Assembly (NCBI RefSeq): GCF_019968905.1
Contig: NZ_CP079946.1
Span: 2,418,001-2,482,000, forward strand
DNA from: Corallococcus sp. EGB
GTDB lineage: Bacteria; Myxococcota; Myxococcia; Myxococcales; Myxococcaceae
DNA: 64,000 bases
Direction of reading: 5' to 3'
Part shown: positions 18,009-27,320 of the stretch, one piece after another
Layout of the letters: each line of letters begins with the position of its first letter
Numbering within the stretch: position 1 is the first letter of the stretch
Translations under genes and position numbers: made by a program
The notes under the pieces: model-generated
Told to the model about the DNA's origin: nothing
The model's input: the letters and a program-made list of their open reading frames with translations, nothing else
Database searches by the model: none

Positions 18009-21000
18009 CGAGCCACATCGCCCATCCCCTGCCGCTTCCCTCCGGGGAGCACGGCCAGCGTGTGGAGGCGCTCCTGGCCGCGATGCGTGAGCGCATCCTG
18101 GTGCTGGACGGCGCCATGGGCACGCTCCTGCAGGGCCACCAGCTGGTGGCGGCGGACTTCGGCGGCGCCGAGTACGAGGGCTGCAACGAGCACCTGGTCC
18201 TCACCCGCCCGGACGTCATCGAAGGCATCCACGCGAAGTACTTCGCCGCGGGCGCGGACGTGACGGAGACGGACAGCTTCGGCGGCACGCCGGTGGTGCT
18301 GGCGGAGTTCGAGCTGGGCCACAAGGCGCACGACATCAACGTCGCTGCGGCCCGCATCGCGCTGAAGGCGGCGAAGGCGGCGGAGGCGAAGGACGGCCGG
18401 GTGCGCTGGGTGGCGGGCTCCATCGGCCCCACCACCAAGGCCATCAGCGTCACGGGCGGCATCACCTTCGAGGAGCTGGTGGACAACTTCGCCGTGCAGG
18501 CGGAGGCGCTCGCGGTGGGCGGCTCTGACTACCTGCTGGTGGAGACGGCGCAGGACACGCGCAACGTGAAGGCGGCGCTGCTGGGCATCGACCGGGCCTT
18601 CCGGAAGCTGGGCTGGCGGCTCCCGGTGGCGGTGTCCGGGACCATCGAACCCATGGGCACGATGCTCGCGGGCCAGTCCGTGGAGAGCCTGGCCGCGTCG
18701 CTGGAGCACACGGAGCTGTTGTACCTGGGGCTCAACTGCGCCACGGGCCCGGACTTCATGACGGACCACATCCGGTCGCTGTCGTCCATGAGCCCGTTCC
18801 CGGTGTCGTGCGTGCCCAACGCGGGCCTGCCGGACGAGAACGGCCAGTACCTGGAGTCGCCGGAGATGATTGCCCGGTCGCTGCGGCGCTTCTGTGACAG
18901 CGGGTGGATCAACGTGGTGGGCGGCTGTTGTGGCACGCACGCGGGGCACATCGAGGCGCTCGCCGCCGCGGTGAAGGGCCTGAAGCCGCGCATGGAGGTG
19001 CCGAAGCCGCGCTCGTCGCTGTCCGGCGTGGACTACCTGGAGGTGACGGACGAGCAGCGCCCCATCATCGTGGGTGAGCGCACCAACGTCATCGGCAGCA
19101 AGAAGTTCAAGGAGCTCATCGTCGCGGGCCAGGTGGACGACGCGTCGGAGATCGCGCGCGCCCAGGTGCGGCGGGGCGCGCAGGTCATCGACATCTGCCT
19201 GGCGAACCCGGACCGGGACGAGCTGGAGGACATGCGCCACTTCCTGGAGGTGGTGGTCAAGAAGGTGCGCGTGCCGCTGATGATCGACTCGACGGACGAG
19301 AAGGTCATCGCCATGGCGCTCACGTATTGCCAGGGCAAGGCCATCATCAACTCCGTCAACCTGGAGGACGGCGAGGAGCGCTTCGAGAAGGTCGTCCCGC
19401 TGGCGAAGGCCTTCGGCGCGGCGCTGGTGGTGGGCTGCATCGACGAGGTGGGCATGGCCGTCACGCGCGACCGCAAGCTCGCCGTGGCCGAGCGCAGCTA
19501 CGAGCTGCTCACGAAGAAGTACGGCATGCGCCCGGAGGACCTCTACTTCGACCCGCTGGTGTTCCCCTGCGCTTCGGGGGATGCGCAGTACACCGGCAGC
19601 GGCGTGGAGACGATTGAAGGCGTGCGCCTCATCAAGCAGCGCTTCCCGCAGTGCCGCACGGTGCTGGGCATCAGCAACGTGTCCTTCGGCCTGCCCACCG
19701 CGGGCCGCGAGGTGCTCAACTCCGTGTTCCTGTACCACTGCGTGCAGGCGGGCCTGGACATGGCGCTCGTCAACTCGGAGAAGCTGGAGCGCTACCCGTC
19801 CCTGCCGGAGGAGGACCGCCGCCTGTCGGAGGACCTGCTCTACAACCGGGGCGCGGATCCCATCACGCCCTTCGCGGCGCACTTCCGCGAGCGCAAGGCG
19901 GCCAAGGCGCAGGTGAGCAGCCTGCCGCTGAATGAGCGGCTCCAGCGCTACATCATCGAGGGCACGCGCGACGGGCTGACGGCGGACCTGGACCTGGCGA
20001 TGAAGGAGATGTCCCCGCTGGACATCATCAACGGGCCGCTGATGAAGGGCATGGACGAGGTGGGCCGCCTCTTCGGCGCCAACGAGCTCATCGTCGCGGA
20101 GGTGCTCCAGAGCGCGGAGTCCATGAAGGCCGCCGTGAGCCACCTGGAGCCGCACATGAGCAAGACCCAGGCGGCGTCGCGCGGAAAGATCGTCCTCGCC
20201 ACGGTGAAGGGGGACGTGCACGACATCGGCAAGAACCTGGTGGAGATCATCCTCGCCAACAACGGCTTCCAGGTGGTGAACCTGGGCATCAAGGTCCCGC
20301 CCGAGCAGCTGGTGCTGGCGGTGAAGGAGCACCGCCCGGACATCCTCGGCCTGTCGGGGCTGCTGGTGAAGAGCGCGCACCAGATGGTGGCCACCGCGGA
20401 GGACCTGAAGCGCGCGGGCGTGGAGACGCCCATCCTGGTGGGCGGCGCCGCGCTCAGCCGCAACTTCGTGGACCGCAACATCGCCCCGGCCTACGGCGGC
20501 GGCACGGTGGCCTACGCGCAGGACGCGATGAACGGCCTGGAGCTGGCGAAGCAGATTGTCGAGCCGGGCGCTCACGCGAAGCTGCGGGACGACCTGGCCG
20601 CGCGCCGGCTGAAGCTGGCGCAGGAGGCGAAGGAGCGCCCCGCGCCCGCCGCCCCGGTGCGCCGCTCGCGCAGCGCGGAGGTGCCGGTGCTGGACACGGT
20701 GCCGCCCGCGCCGGACTTCGCGCGGCACGTGCTCACCAACACGCCGCTGGATCACATCTGGAAGTTCATCAACCCCGTGATGCTCTACGGCCGCCACCTG
20801 GGCCTGCGCACCTCGTCGCGCGCGCTGGGCACCCCGGCGGAGGCGGACCTCGCGAAGACGGAAGAAGGGCGCAAGGCGCTCGCGCTCAAGGAGGCCGTGG
20901 AGGAGCTGAAGACGCTGCTGCGCGGCGGCGTGATGCAGGCGCGCTCGGTGTTCCAGTTCTTCAAGGCGGCGAGCGACGGCGACCGCGTGCTCCTCTTCGA

Positions 21001-21520
21001 CGGCACGACGGGCGAGCCGGTGACGTCCTTCGACTTCCCCCGGCAGGACAAGGACAACGGCCTGTGCCTGGCGGACTACGTGAAGCCGCTGGAGAACGGC
21101 AGGCCCGTGGACGCGCTCTCGCTGTTCGTCACCACGGCGGGCGCGGGCATCCGCGAGCTGTCCGAGGGCTTCAAGGCCAGGGGCGAGTTCCTCAAGATGC
21201 ACGCGGTGCAGGCGCTGGCGCTGGAGACCGCGGAGGGCTACGCGGAGCTCCTGCACACGCAGCTGCGCAGCATGTGGGGCTTCCCGGACCGCGCGGACAT
21301 GACGATGCTGGAGCGCTTCCGCGCGGAGTACACCGGCAAGCGCTACTCGTTCGGCTACCCGGCGTGCCCGCGCCTGGAGGACCAGACGAAGCTGTTCGCC
21401 GCGCTCAAGCCGGAGGAGATCGGCGTGCAGCTCACCGACGGCTGCATGATGGAGCCCGAGGCGAGCGTGTCCGCCATCGTCTTCCACCACCCGAACGCGA
21501 CGTACTTCTCCGTGACCTGA
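18005..21520 (+). CDS. metH: cobalamin-dependent methionine synthase
   Basis: Full-length MetH, 1171 residues, transferring methyl from 5-methyltetrahydrofolate to homocysteine through cobalamin. All four modules are present: the homocysteine domain with zinc cysteines (YLGLNCATG and GGCCGTH), the pterin domain (IIVGERTNVIGSKKF), the cobalamin cap and Rossmann module with the B12-ligand motif GDVHDIGKN near residue 736, and the C-terminal activation domain (RYSFGYPACPRLEDQ) that binds SAM for reactivation. The ATG at 18005 overlaps the regulator's stop. A Pro/Arg-rich linker near residue 880 precedes the activation domain. Confidence 0.97.
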   Translation: MTSHIAHPLPLPSGEHGQRVEALLAAMRERILVLDGAMGTLLQGHQLVAADFGGAEYEGCNEHLVLTRPDVIEGIHAKYFAAGADVTETDSFGGTPVVLAEFELGHKAHDINVAAARIALKAAKAAEAKDGRVRWVAGSIGPTTKAISVTGGITFEELVDNFAVQAEALAVGGSDYLLVETAQDTRNVKAALLGIDRAFRKLGWRLPVAVSGTIEPMGTMLAGQSVESLAASLEHTELLYLGLNCATGPDFMTDHIRSLSSMSPFPVSCVPNAGLPDENGQYLESPEMIARSLRRFCDSGWINVVGGCCGTHAGHIEALAAAVKGLKPRMEVPKPRSSLSGVDYLEVTDEQRPIIVGERTNVIGSKKFKELIVAGQVDDASEIARAQVRRGAQVIDICLANPDRDELEDMRHFLEVVVKKVRVPLMIDSTDEKVIAMALTYCQGKAIINSVNLEDGEERFEKVVPLAKAFGAALVVGCIDEVGMAVTRDRKLAVAERSYELLTKKYGMRPEDLYFDPLVFPCASGDAQYTGSGVETIEGVRLIKQRFPQCRTVLGISNVSFGLPTAGREVLNSVFLYHCVQAGLDMALVNSEKLERYPSLPEEDRRLSEDLLYNRGADPITPFAAHFRERKAAKAQVSSLPLNERLQRYIIEGTRDGLTADLDLAMKEMSPLDIINGPLMKGMDEVGRLFGANELIVAEVLQSAESMKAAVSHLEPHMSKTQAASRGKIVLATVKGDVHDIGKNLVEIILANNGFQVVNLGIKVPPEQLVLAVKEHRPDILGLSGLLVKSAHQMVATAEDLKRAGVETPILVGGAALSRNFVDRNIAPAYGGGTVAYAQDAMNGLELAKQIVEPGAHAKLRDDLAARRLKLAQEAKERPAPAAPVRRSRSAEVPVLDTVPPAPDFARHVLTNTPLDHIWKFINPVMLYGRHLGLRTSSRALGTPAEADLAKTEEGRKALALKEAVEELKTLLRGGVMQARSVFQFFKAASDGDRVLLFDGTTGEPVTSFDFPRQDKDNGLCLADYVKPLENGRPVDALSLFVTTAGAGIRELSEGFKARGEFLKMHAVQALALETAEGYAELLHTQLRSMWGFPDRADMTMLERFRAEYTGKRYSFGYPACPRLEDQTKLFAALKPEEIGVQLTDGCMMEPEASVSAIVFHHPNATYFSVT

Positions 21521-21577
21521 TGCGTCGGTGGCCCGAAGGCCGGGCCCCGACGCCGCGGACGGGTTAGATTGCCGCCC

Positions 21578-22672
21578 ATGCCTTCGCCCACCATCCGTCG
21601 CGCCGTCCAGCTCCTGCCCGCGTGTGCCACGACGGGCATTGGCAGCCTGCCGCACACCCAGGTGGAACTGGGTCTGCAAGCCGCGCTCGCCCTGGACATC
21701 CCGTTCCTGCCGCAGCTGCCGGTGGGGCACCCCTCGGAGCTGATGATCCCCGCCGCGCTGGAGGGCCTGCCGGGCCTGCGCTTCGACGAGGACGGCGTCT
21801 GCACGGTGGACGTGGACGCGTGGACCGCGGGGCGCGAGGCCTTCGAGAAGCGGCTGGAGGCGGCGCTCGCCTCCAAGGACCTGGAGGACTTCGAGCCCAC
21901 GGCGGACGCGTGCCGCGCGTGGAAGCCGTTCCTCTGGGAGGTGGAGCACCGCAAGCTCGCGTTCGCGAAGGCGCAGCTGTCCGGCCCCTTCACGGTGCGC
22001 TCCGTGGTGCGCACCGCGACCGGCGAGCCGGTGCTGTCGGTGCCGGGCCTGGACGCGGCGCTGTTCCGGCTGGTGATGGTGCGCGCGCTGGCCATGGTGC
22101 GCGCGCTCAAGCGCACGGGCACCACGCCCCTGTTCTACCTGGACGAGCCCGGCCTCTACGCCTACGTGCGGATGAACCCGCAGCACCTCCTGGCGCAGCA
22201 GGAGCTGCGGCTGCTGGTGGTGGCGCTTCAGCGCGAGGGCGCGCTCGTGGGCATCCACTGCTGCGGCAACACGGACTGGGGCGTGCTGCTGGACGCGCAG
22301 GCGGACCTGGTCTCGCTGGATGTGCGGCTGTCGCTGGACGCGATGCTGGAGGAGACGGACGCGCTCAAGCGCTTCCTCGACTCCGGCGCCACGCTCAGCC
22401 TGGGCATCATCCCCACGGACCTGGCGTCCACCTATTCGGTGGAGGAGCTGGCGGACTCGGTGGAGGCGTCGTTGAAGGCTGCGCTGCCCGGGGACATCGG
22501 CTTCGCGCGCGCGCTGTCCACGGTGCTGCTGACGCCCGCGTGCGGCCTGGCGATGCGCTCGGTGATGGACGCGGAGCGCATCCTGGAGGAGCTCAAGCAG
22601 GCCCAGCGCCGGCTGAAGCGGGCGCTGGAGTCCGAGCGCCCCTCCGTCCAGGGGATGCCGCCCGCGCACTGA
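21578..22672 (+). CDS. core MetE/UROD-like methyltransferase
   Basis: A 364-residue protein resembling only the C-terminal catalytic half of cobalamin-independent methionine synthase, in the UROD/MetE-like superfamily. The start reads as MetE-core proteins do (TTGIGSLPHT). Zinc ligands are visible: the H-x-C pair in GIHCCGNTDW near residue 226 and the cysteine in LLTPACGLA near 319. There is no N-terminal half. Such core proteins transfer methyl groups to a thiol, often with a corrinoid protein as donor. It lies 57 bases after metH, so joint expression is likely. The methyl donor is unknown. Confidence 0.85.
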   Translation: MPSPTIRRAVQLLPACATTGIGSLPHTQVELGLQAALALDIPFLPQLPVGHPSELMIPAALEGLPGLRFDEDGVCTVDVDAWTAGREAFEKRLEAALASKDLEDFEPTADACRAWKPFLWEVEHRKLAFAKAQLSGPFTVRSVVRTATGEPVLSVPGLDAALFRLVMVRALAMVRALKRTGTTPLFYLDEPGLYAYVRMNPQHLLAQQELRLLVVALQREGALVGIHCCGNTDWGVLLDAQADLVSLDVRLSLDAMLEETDALKRFLDSGATLSLGIIPTDLASTYSVEELADSVEASLKAALPGDIGFARALSTVLLTPACGLAMRSVMDAERILEELKQAQRRLKRALESERPSVQGMPPAH

Positions 22673-22700
22673 CGCGCGGACGGCGGACTTCGGAAGGCGG

Positions 22701-22940
22701 CTACTGACGGCCGAGCCGCAGCTCGCGTTCGGCCTGGTGCCAGTCCTGCTCGGGGCTGCCGTGCGTGCCGCCCCGCGCCTGGAAGATTTCGTAGGCGCGG
22801 CGGGCGATCTGCTCCTGCGTGGGCGCGGCGCTCCTGGTGGGCGCGCTCACCGGGACCGCCGGCTTCTTGTCCTCGGTCCGCTCGGGCGCGGCCTTGGGAG
22901 CCGGGTTCGGTTGCGACTTCTGCGCGTTCTGACGGGCCAT
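22701..22940 (-). CDS. DUF2934 domain protein
   Basis: A 79-residue protein starting at ATG 22940 with AGGAGG six bases upstream. The first 40 residues are low-complexity Ala/Pro/Lys/Gln. The C-terminal half (IARRAYEIFQARGGTHGSPE, then DWHQAERELR) matches the DUF2934 domain, a small helical unit of unknown role found in many proteobacteria. It is a single gene between metE-core and mutY. Confidence 0.82.
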   Translation of the reverse strand: MARQNAQKSQPNPAPKAAPERTEDKKPAVPVSAPTRSAAPTQEQIARRAYEIFQARGGTHGSPEQDWHQAERELRLGRQ

Positions 22941-23139
22941 GGGGGTCCTCCTGGGAAAGGCGGCCTGAAGCTTCGGACGCACCCCCTCTCTCACGGAAGA
23001 GACCCAAGGCGTGGGGGGTTGCCCGAGCGACATCCAGGGTCGCGAAGTGTTGAGGGTGCAACGGTCGATTCCCCTCGGAAAATCCATTCGAGGAATGGGC
23101 CTGGAGGCGTGGTCCGTGAGCGGAAGGCCGCCCGCTGCT

Positions 23140-24327
23140 TCAGCGGCCGGTCGCCTTCCTGGCACTCCGGCCCGGCGCCTTCTTCGCGGGCGGGGCCTCC
23201 GTCCCCATCACGCCGTGCCCCAGGGCCGCGTCGAGCGCGCGTTGCATCGCGGTGCTCATGCCCAACGCCTCCGCCTCCTGGGGCGTGCACCAGCGCAGCT
23301 CCTGGAACGCGGCGGACTTCGTGGGGCGCGGGTCGCCCGTCACGCGCAACAGCCGCAGCGTGAGGTCGCGGTGGGTGAGCTGCCGGCGCACGCTGTCCAG
23401 CGTACCCGTCAACGTGAGCGGTGCGCCCAGGGTCGTGGCCAGCCGCTCCGTGGCCTCCGCTTCGGGCGTGTCCTCCTCCACCTCCACGGCGGGCAGCTCC
23501 CACAGGCCGCCGAAGAGGCCCTTGTCCGCGCGGCGCGCGAAGAGGAGCGTGCCCGCGTGTGGCCACACGGCCAGCGCCAGGAACAGCTTGCGGGGCGCGG
23601 CGCGCACCTTGGCCGGTGGCAGCTCGTCCACGCGGCCCTTCTTGAACGCGAGGCACCCGTCGCGCACGGGGCACAGCAGGCACAGCGGGGACTCCGGCCG
23701 GCACACCGTGGCGCCGTGCTCCATCAGCGCCTGGTTGAAGTCACCGGGACGTTCGCCCTTCACCAGCGCGGAGGCCAGCGCCCAGAGCGTGGCCTCGCGG
23801 TCGCGGTCCCCGGGCAATCCCTCCACTTCGAAGATGCGCGACAGCACGCGCGCCACGTTGCCGTCCACGATGGGTGCCTCTTCCCCAAAGGCGATGGAGG
23901 CCACGGCCCCGGAGGTGTAGCGCCCGAAGCCGGGCAGGGTGAGCAGCTCCTCCGCGGTGGCCGGGAGCTTCCCGCCGAAGCGCTCCACCACCTCCTGCGC
24001 CGCGCGGTGCAGGTTGCGCGCGCGCGAGTAGTAGCCCAGCCCCTTCCACCCGGAGAGCACGTCGTCCAGGGGCGCGGAGGCCAGCGCCTTCACCGTGGGA
24101 AAGCGCGCGAGGAAACGCTCCCAGTACGGGATGACCGTCGCCACCTGGGTCTGCTGGAGCATGACCTCGCTGAGCCAGATGGCGTACGGGTCGCGCGTGC
24201 GGCGCCAGGGCAGGTCGCGCTTGTTCCGGTCGTACCAGGAGAGCAGCGGATCATGCAGGGCCGTGTGGCGTTCAGGGGAGACAGGGGCGGGGAGTGCCCC
24301 GGTGTCGGTGCGCTTGCGTGGGCTCAT
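23140..24327 (-). CDS. mutY: adenine DNA glycosylase MutY
   Basis: Removes adenine mispaired with 8-oxoguanine. The protein has 395 residues. The N-terminal catalytic domain carries the helix-hairpin-helix (LPGFGRYTSGAVASIAFG) with the catalytic aspartate in PIVDGNVARV. The iron-sulfur ligands are spaced C-x6-C-x2-C-x5-C in CRPESPLCLLCPVRDGC. The C-terminal third is the Nudix-like 8-oxoG recognition domain (LLFARRADKGLFGGLWELP). The first 25 residues and the last 20, rich in Ala/Lys, are extensions beyond the usual core. Confidence 0.95.
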   Translation of the reverse strand: MSPRKRTDTGALPAPVSPERHTALHDPLLSWYDRNKRDLPWRRTRDPYAIWLSEVMLQQTQVATVIPYWERFLARFPTVKALASAPLDDVLSGWKGLGYYSRARNLHRAAQEVVERFGGKLPATAEELLTLPGFGRYTSGAVASIAFGEEAPIVDGNVARVLSRIFEVEGLPGDRDREATLWALASALVKGERPGDFNQALMEHGATVCRPESPLCLLCPVRDGCLAFKKGRVDELPPAKVRAAPRKLFLALAVWPHAGTLLFARRADKGLFGGLWELPAVEVEEDTPEAEATERLATTLGAPLTLTGTLDSVRRQLTHRDLTLRLLRVTGDPRPTKSAAFQELRWCTPQEAEALGMSTAMQRALDAALGHGVMGTEAPPAKKAPGRSARKATGR

Positions 24328-24470
24328 GTGATTCTTCGCGGGGGGAGCGCGGCACCTAACCCATGTGGTCGGGCGCGCCCACCGTTTTCGCCAACGAAAG
24401 GGGGGGGTTGTCCGGCCGGCCGTCCCTCTTCTGGCGAGGCGGGCGATCGTCTATAGGATGCCCCGCGTCC

Positions 24471-25436
24471 ATGGCCCGCCCTCCCATCACCAACGACTTC
24501 TCCTGGTCCAAGAGCCGGCACGAGAAGTTCACCGAGTGCCTCCGGGCCTACTACCTCTACTACTACCGCTCCTGGGGCGGCTGGGAGGCGGAGGCCGCGA
24601 AGGACGTGCGCGAGCTCTACGTCCTCAAGAAGCTGCACAACCGCTACACCTGGGCGGGCAGCATCGTGCACGAGGCCCTCAAGGACGTGCTCCTGGACTG
24701 GCGCGCCGGCCGCGACGTGGACCCCGCGAAGGTGGAGGCGCGCACGCACAAGCTGATGCAGGACGACTTCCGGCACTCGCGCTCCAAGGCCTACTGGACG
24801 ACGAAGTACCGCAAGCCCTTCACCGGCCTCGCGGAGCACGAGTACGGCGAGGACGTCCCCAACGAGTCCTGGAAGCAGAACTTCGAGACGGTGCGCTCCG
24901 CGCTCGCGTGGTTCTTCCAGTCGCGCTGGCCCGCGGTGGCGAAGGGGCTCAAGCCCGCGCAGTGGCTGGAGGTGGACGCGGGCTTCGACTTCGCCCACTT
25001 CGTCATGGACGGGGTGAAGACCTTCGCCATCCCGGACTTCGCCTACGTGGACGCCGAGGGCTCCGTCGTGGTGGTGGACTGGAAGACGGGCCGCTCGCGC
25101 GACGGCTACGACGAACAGGTGCTGGGCTACGCGCTCTACATCGCGCAGCGCTACCGCTACCCGCTGGAGAAGGTGCGTGCGTCGCTCGTGTACCTCAACG
25201 AGGGCCTGGAGCACGACGTGACGGTGGACCCGTCCGCCATGGACTCCTTCCGCCAGCACTTCGCCCGCAGCGTGGAGGGGATGCGTTCGCTGCTCAAGGA
25301 CCCCGCCACCAACACGCCCAAGGAGGCGGAGGCCTTCCCGCAGACGGGGAACCTGGACGTCTGCGCCCGCTGCGTCTTCCGCCGCCCGTGTGGCCGGGAG
25401 CCCGCGGTGACGCAGGCCCGGCCCCGAGTCGCCTGA
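24471..25436 (+). CDS. RecB/Cas4-like PD-(D/E)XK nuclease with Fe-S cysteines
   Basis: A 321-residue protein of the PD-(D/E)XK superfamily, RecB/Cas4/AddB-like. The active-site strand reads VVVVDWKTGRSRDGYDEQ, with upstream Asp in IPDFAYVDAEG and an acidic helix earlier. Four cysteines are placed as in Fe-S nucleases: Cys23 (KFTECLRAYYLY) and three near the C-terminus (DVCARCVFRRPC). Such enzymes trim DNA ends in repair. No CRISPR repeat or cas gene is nearby, so a host repair role is more likely than adaptation. The ATG at 24471 precedes the first conserved residues; upstream codons are not coding-like. Confidence 0.88.
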   Translation: MARPPITNDFSWSKSRHEKFTECLRAYYLYYYRSWGGWEAEAAKDVRELYVLKKLHNRYTWAGSIVHEALKDVLLDWRAGRDVDPAKVEARTHKLMQDDFRHSRSKAYWTTKYRKPFTGLAEHEYGEDVPNESWKQNFETVRSALAWFFQSRWPAVAKGLKPAQWLEVDAGFDFAHFVMDGVKTFAIPDFAYVDAEGSVVVVDWKTGRSRDGYDEQVLGYALYIAQRYRYPLEKVRASLVYLNEGLEHDVTVDPSAMDSFRQHFARSVEGMRSLLKDPATNTPKEAEAFPQTGNLDVCARCVFRRPCGREPAVTQARPRVA

Positions 25437-25454
25437 AACGCCTCCTGAAGCCGC

Positions 25455-26354
25455 TCAGCGCGCGGACGCCAGCCGGCGCACCACCACGCCCGCGGCGTTC
25501 ATGCCGAAGGCGGAGGTGACGAAGGCCACGCTGCCGTCAATCTGCGTGCGGTGGTCGCAGGTGTGGAACTCGTTGTCCTGCGGGCAGACGCACAGGAAGC
25601 CGTCGGTCGCGTCGTCGTAGTTGAGCGGCACCGGCTGCCGGCGCGTCTCGATGGAGTACACGGCGGTGATGCCCGTGTGGCGCTCCGTCTCCACGCCGTA
25701 CTTGCGCTTGAGCAGCTTGCGGATGTCCTTGGCGAAGGGGTCCATGTGCGTCTCGCTCAGGTCCTCCACGCGGATGGCCGTGGGGTCCAGGCGTCCCGCC
25801 GCGCCCATGGAGCTGACCACCGGCAGGCCCAGCGTCACGCACCGGTGCAGCAGGTGCAGCTTCGCCTTCACGTTGTCGATGGCGTCCACCACGAAGTCGT
25901 ACCTGCCCGCGGGTAGCAGCGTCTCCGCCAGCTCCTCGCGGTAGAACTCGCGCACGGCCTCCACCTTCGCCATCGGGTTGATGTCCTGGCAGCGCTGGGC
26001 CATCAGCTCCGCCTTCGACCGGCCCACCGACTTCACCGTCGCGTGCAGCTGGCGGTTGGTGTTGGTGACGCACACGTCGTCGTGGTCCACCAGCGTCAGC
26101 CGGCCCACGCCGCTGCGCACCAGGCCCTCCGCGGTGAAGCTGCCCACGCCGCCCAGGCCGAACACCACCACGTGCGCGTTGGCCAGCCGCTCCATGGCGT
26201 TGTCGCCCAGGAGGCGCGCCGTGCGGTCGAAGCGGCGCGACAGCTTGAAGGGCTTCGCGAGCGAGGCCGCCGGCGCGACGGCGTTCGAAGCGGCCGGGGA
26301 GGCGGAGGACGCCTCCGGCTCGGCGGTGGGGGTGGGGGCGGGCTGCGGGTTCAT
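25455..26354 (-). CDS. tcdA: tRNA threonylcarbamoyladenosine dehydratase TcdA
   Basis: ThiF/E1-like enzyme that converts t6A of tRNA to cyclic t6A using ATP. The protein has 299 residues. After a 35-residue Ala/Pro-rich leader, the nucleotide-binding glycine motif (VVFGLGGVGSF) stands at residues 63-73, followed by LVDHDDVCVTNTNRQ and VVDAIDNVKAKL. The tail VAFVTSAFGMNAAGVVVRRL is typical of TcdA/CsdL. The leader is odd for the family and may be disordered. The start is 30 bases after the end of the tatD-like gene. Confidence 0.92.
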   Translation of the reverse strand: MNPQPAPTPTAEPEASSASPAASNAVAPAASLAKPFKLSRRFDRTARLLGDNAMERLANAHVVVFGLGGVGSFTAEGLVRSGVGRLTLVDHDDVCVTNTNRQLHATVKSVGRSKAELMAQRCQDINPMAKVEAVREFYREELAETLLPAGRYDFVVDAIDNVKAKLHLLHRCVTLGLPVVSSMGAAGRLDPTAIRVEDLSETHMDPFAKDIRKLLKRKYGVETERHTGITAVYSIETRRQPVPLNYDDATDGFLCVCPQDNEFHTCDHRTQIDGSVAFVTSAFGMNAAGVVVRRLASAR

Positions 26355-26383
26355 GAAGGGCTCCTCTATCACGCGACGCTCGC

Positions 26384-27181
26384 CTACCGCGAAGGGGAGG
26401 GGAAAGCTTCCCGGAACAGGCGTCGGGCATTCTCGGTCGTCCGCTGGGCGAGCACCTCCACCGGCTCCCCCCGCGCCTGCGCCATGCCCGCGAGGATGTG
26501 GGGCAGGTAGCCCGGCTCCGAGCGCTGCCCCCGGAAGGGCGTGGGCGCCTGGTCCGGCGCGTCCGTCTCCGCCACCAGCCGGTCCGCCGGAATCACGCGC
26601 AGGGCGTCCAGGGGCTTGCGCGCCTCCGCCCACGTCACCGGGCCCGCGAAGGAGAAGTGACAGCCCTTCTGGATGTAGAAGCGCGCCAGCTCCGCGCCGC
26701 CGCTGTAGCTGTGCATCAGCACGCCGGCCTCCGGCCATTCTTCCGCCTTCAAGAGCTCCATCAGCGCCGGGTGCAGCCGGTGGCAGTGCATCAGCACCGG
26801 CAGCCCGTGCTTGCGCGCCAGGGTCAGGTGCCCGCGCAGCACCGCCAGCTGCCGCTCCAGCGGGGCGCCCGGGAGGGACGGGCCGTCCAGGCCGCACTCG
26901 CCCACCGCGACCGCGCCGCCCCGGGCCAGGAGCGCGTCCAGCCGCTCCAGGTGCGCGCCGTCCTCCTCCGGTGGCAGGTCCGGCAGGAACTGGGGATGGA
27001 TGCCCAGCCCCACCTGGATGCGCGCATCCCTGCGCGGCAGCTGGAGCAGCGGCTCCCACGTGTCCGGGCCCACCGCGGGGATGAGGATGCCGTGCAGCCC
27101 CGCGGCCCAGGCACGTGTGACAACGCTGTCGCGGTCCGGGTCGAAGCGCGAGGCGTCCAGATGGCAGTGCGTGTCGATCAT
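26384..27181 (-). CDS. tatD: TatD family metal-dependent hydrolase
   Basis: A 265-residue TIM-barrel amidohydrolase of the TatD family, metal-dependent DNases or deoxyribonucleases. Metal ligands are visible: DTHCHLD at residues 3-9, the glutamate in AVGECGLDG, histidines in LMHCHRLHP and LMHSYSGGA, and the aspartate in VAETDAPDQAP. ATG 27181 is chosen since the family starts with M-x-D-T-H-x-H. An upstream in-frame extension to 27220 is possible but unlikely. It is followed by tcdA on the same strand. Confidence 0.92.
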   Translation of the reverse strand: MIDTHCHLDASRFDPDRDSVVTRAWAAGLHGILIPAVGPDTWEPLLQLPRRDARIQVGLGIHPQFLPDLPPEEDGAHLERLDALLARGGAVAVGECGLDGPSLPGAPLERQLAVLRGHLTLARKHGLPVLMHCHRLHPALMELLKAEEWPEAGVLMHSYSGGAELARFYIQKGCHFSFAGPVTWAEARKPLDALRVIPADRLVAETDAPDQAPTPFRGQRSEPGYLPHILAGMAQARGEPVEVLAQRTTENARRLFREAFPSPSR

Positions 27182-27320
27182 TGAGCACCCTTCGTCACAG
27201 ACCCGTTCAATCACTGACAAGCCCGGATGCGGAGCCCTTCAGGGCATCCCGACACCCGCGAGCGCGAAGGTATGACGCGCCGCCTGACTTTGGATCCATC
27301 GCGATGTGGGAGGCGTGGAA

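Noticed and set aside
17699-22669. A very long open frame on the minus strand opposite metH and the MetE-core gene
   Set aside because: It is an artefact of extreme third-position GC in the plus-strand genes; its translation is His/Arg/Leu-rich, without domains. The same explains other long antisense frames such as those opposite recQ, recX-bamD and the phage methyltransferase.
24471-25436. Cas4 of a CRISPR system
   Set aside because: No cas1, cas2 or repeat-spacer array is in the window. The nuclease fits stand-alone RecB-like repair enzymes.
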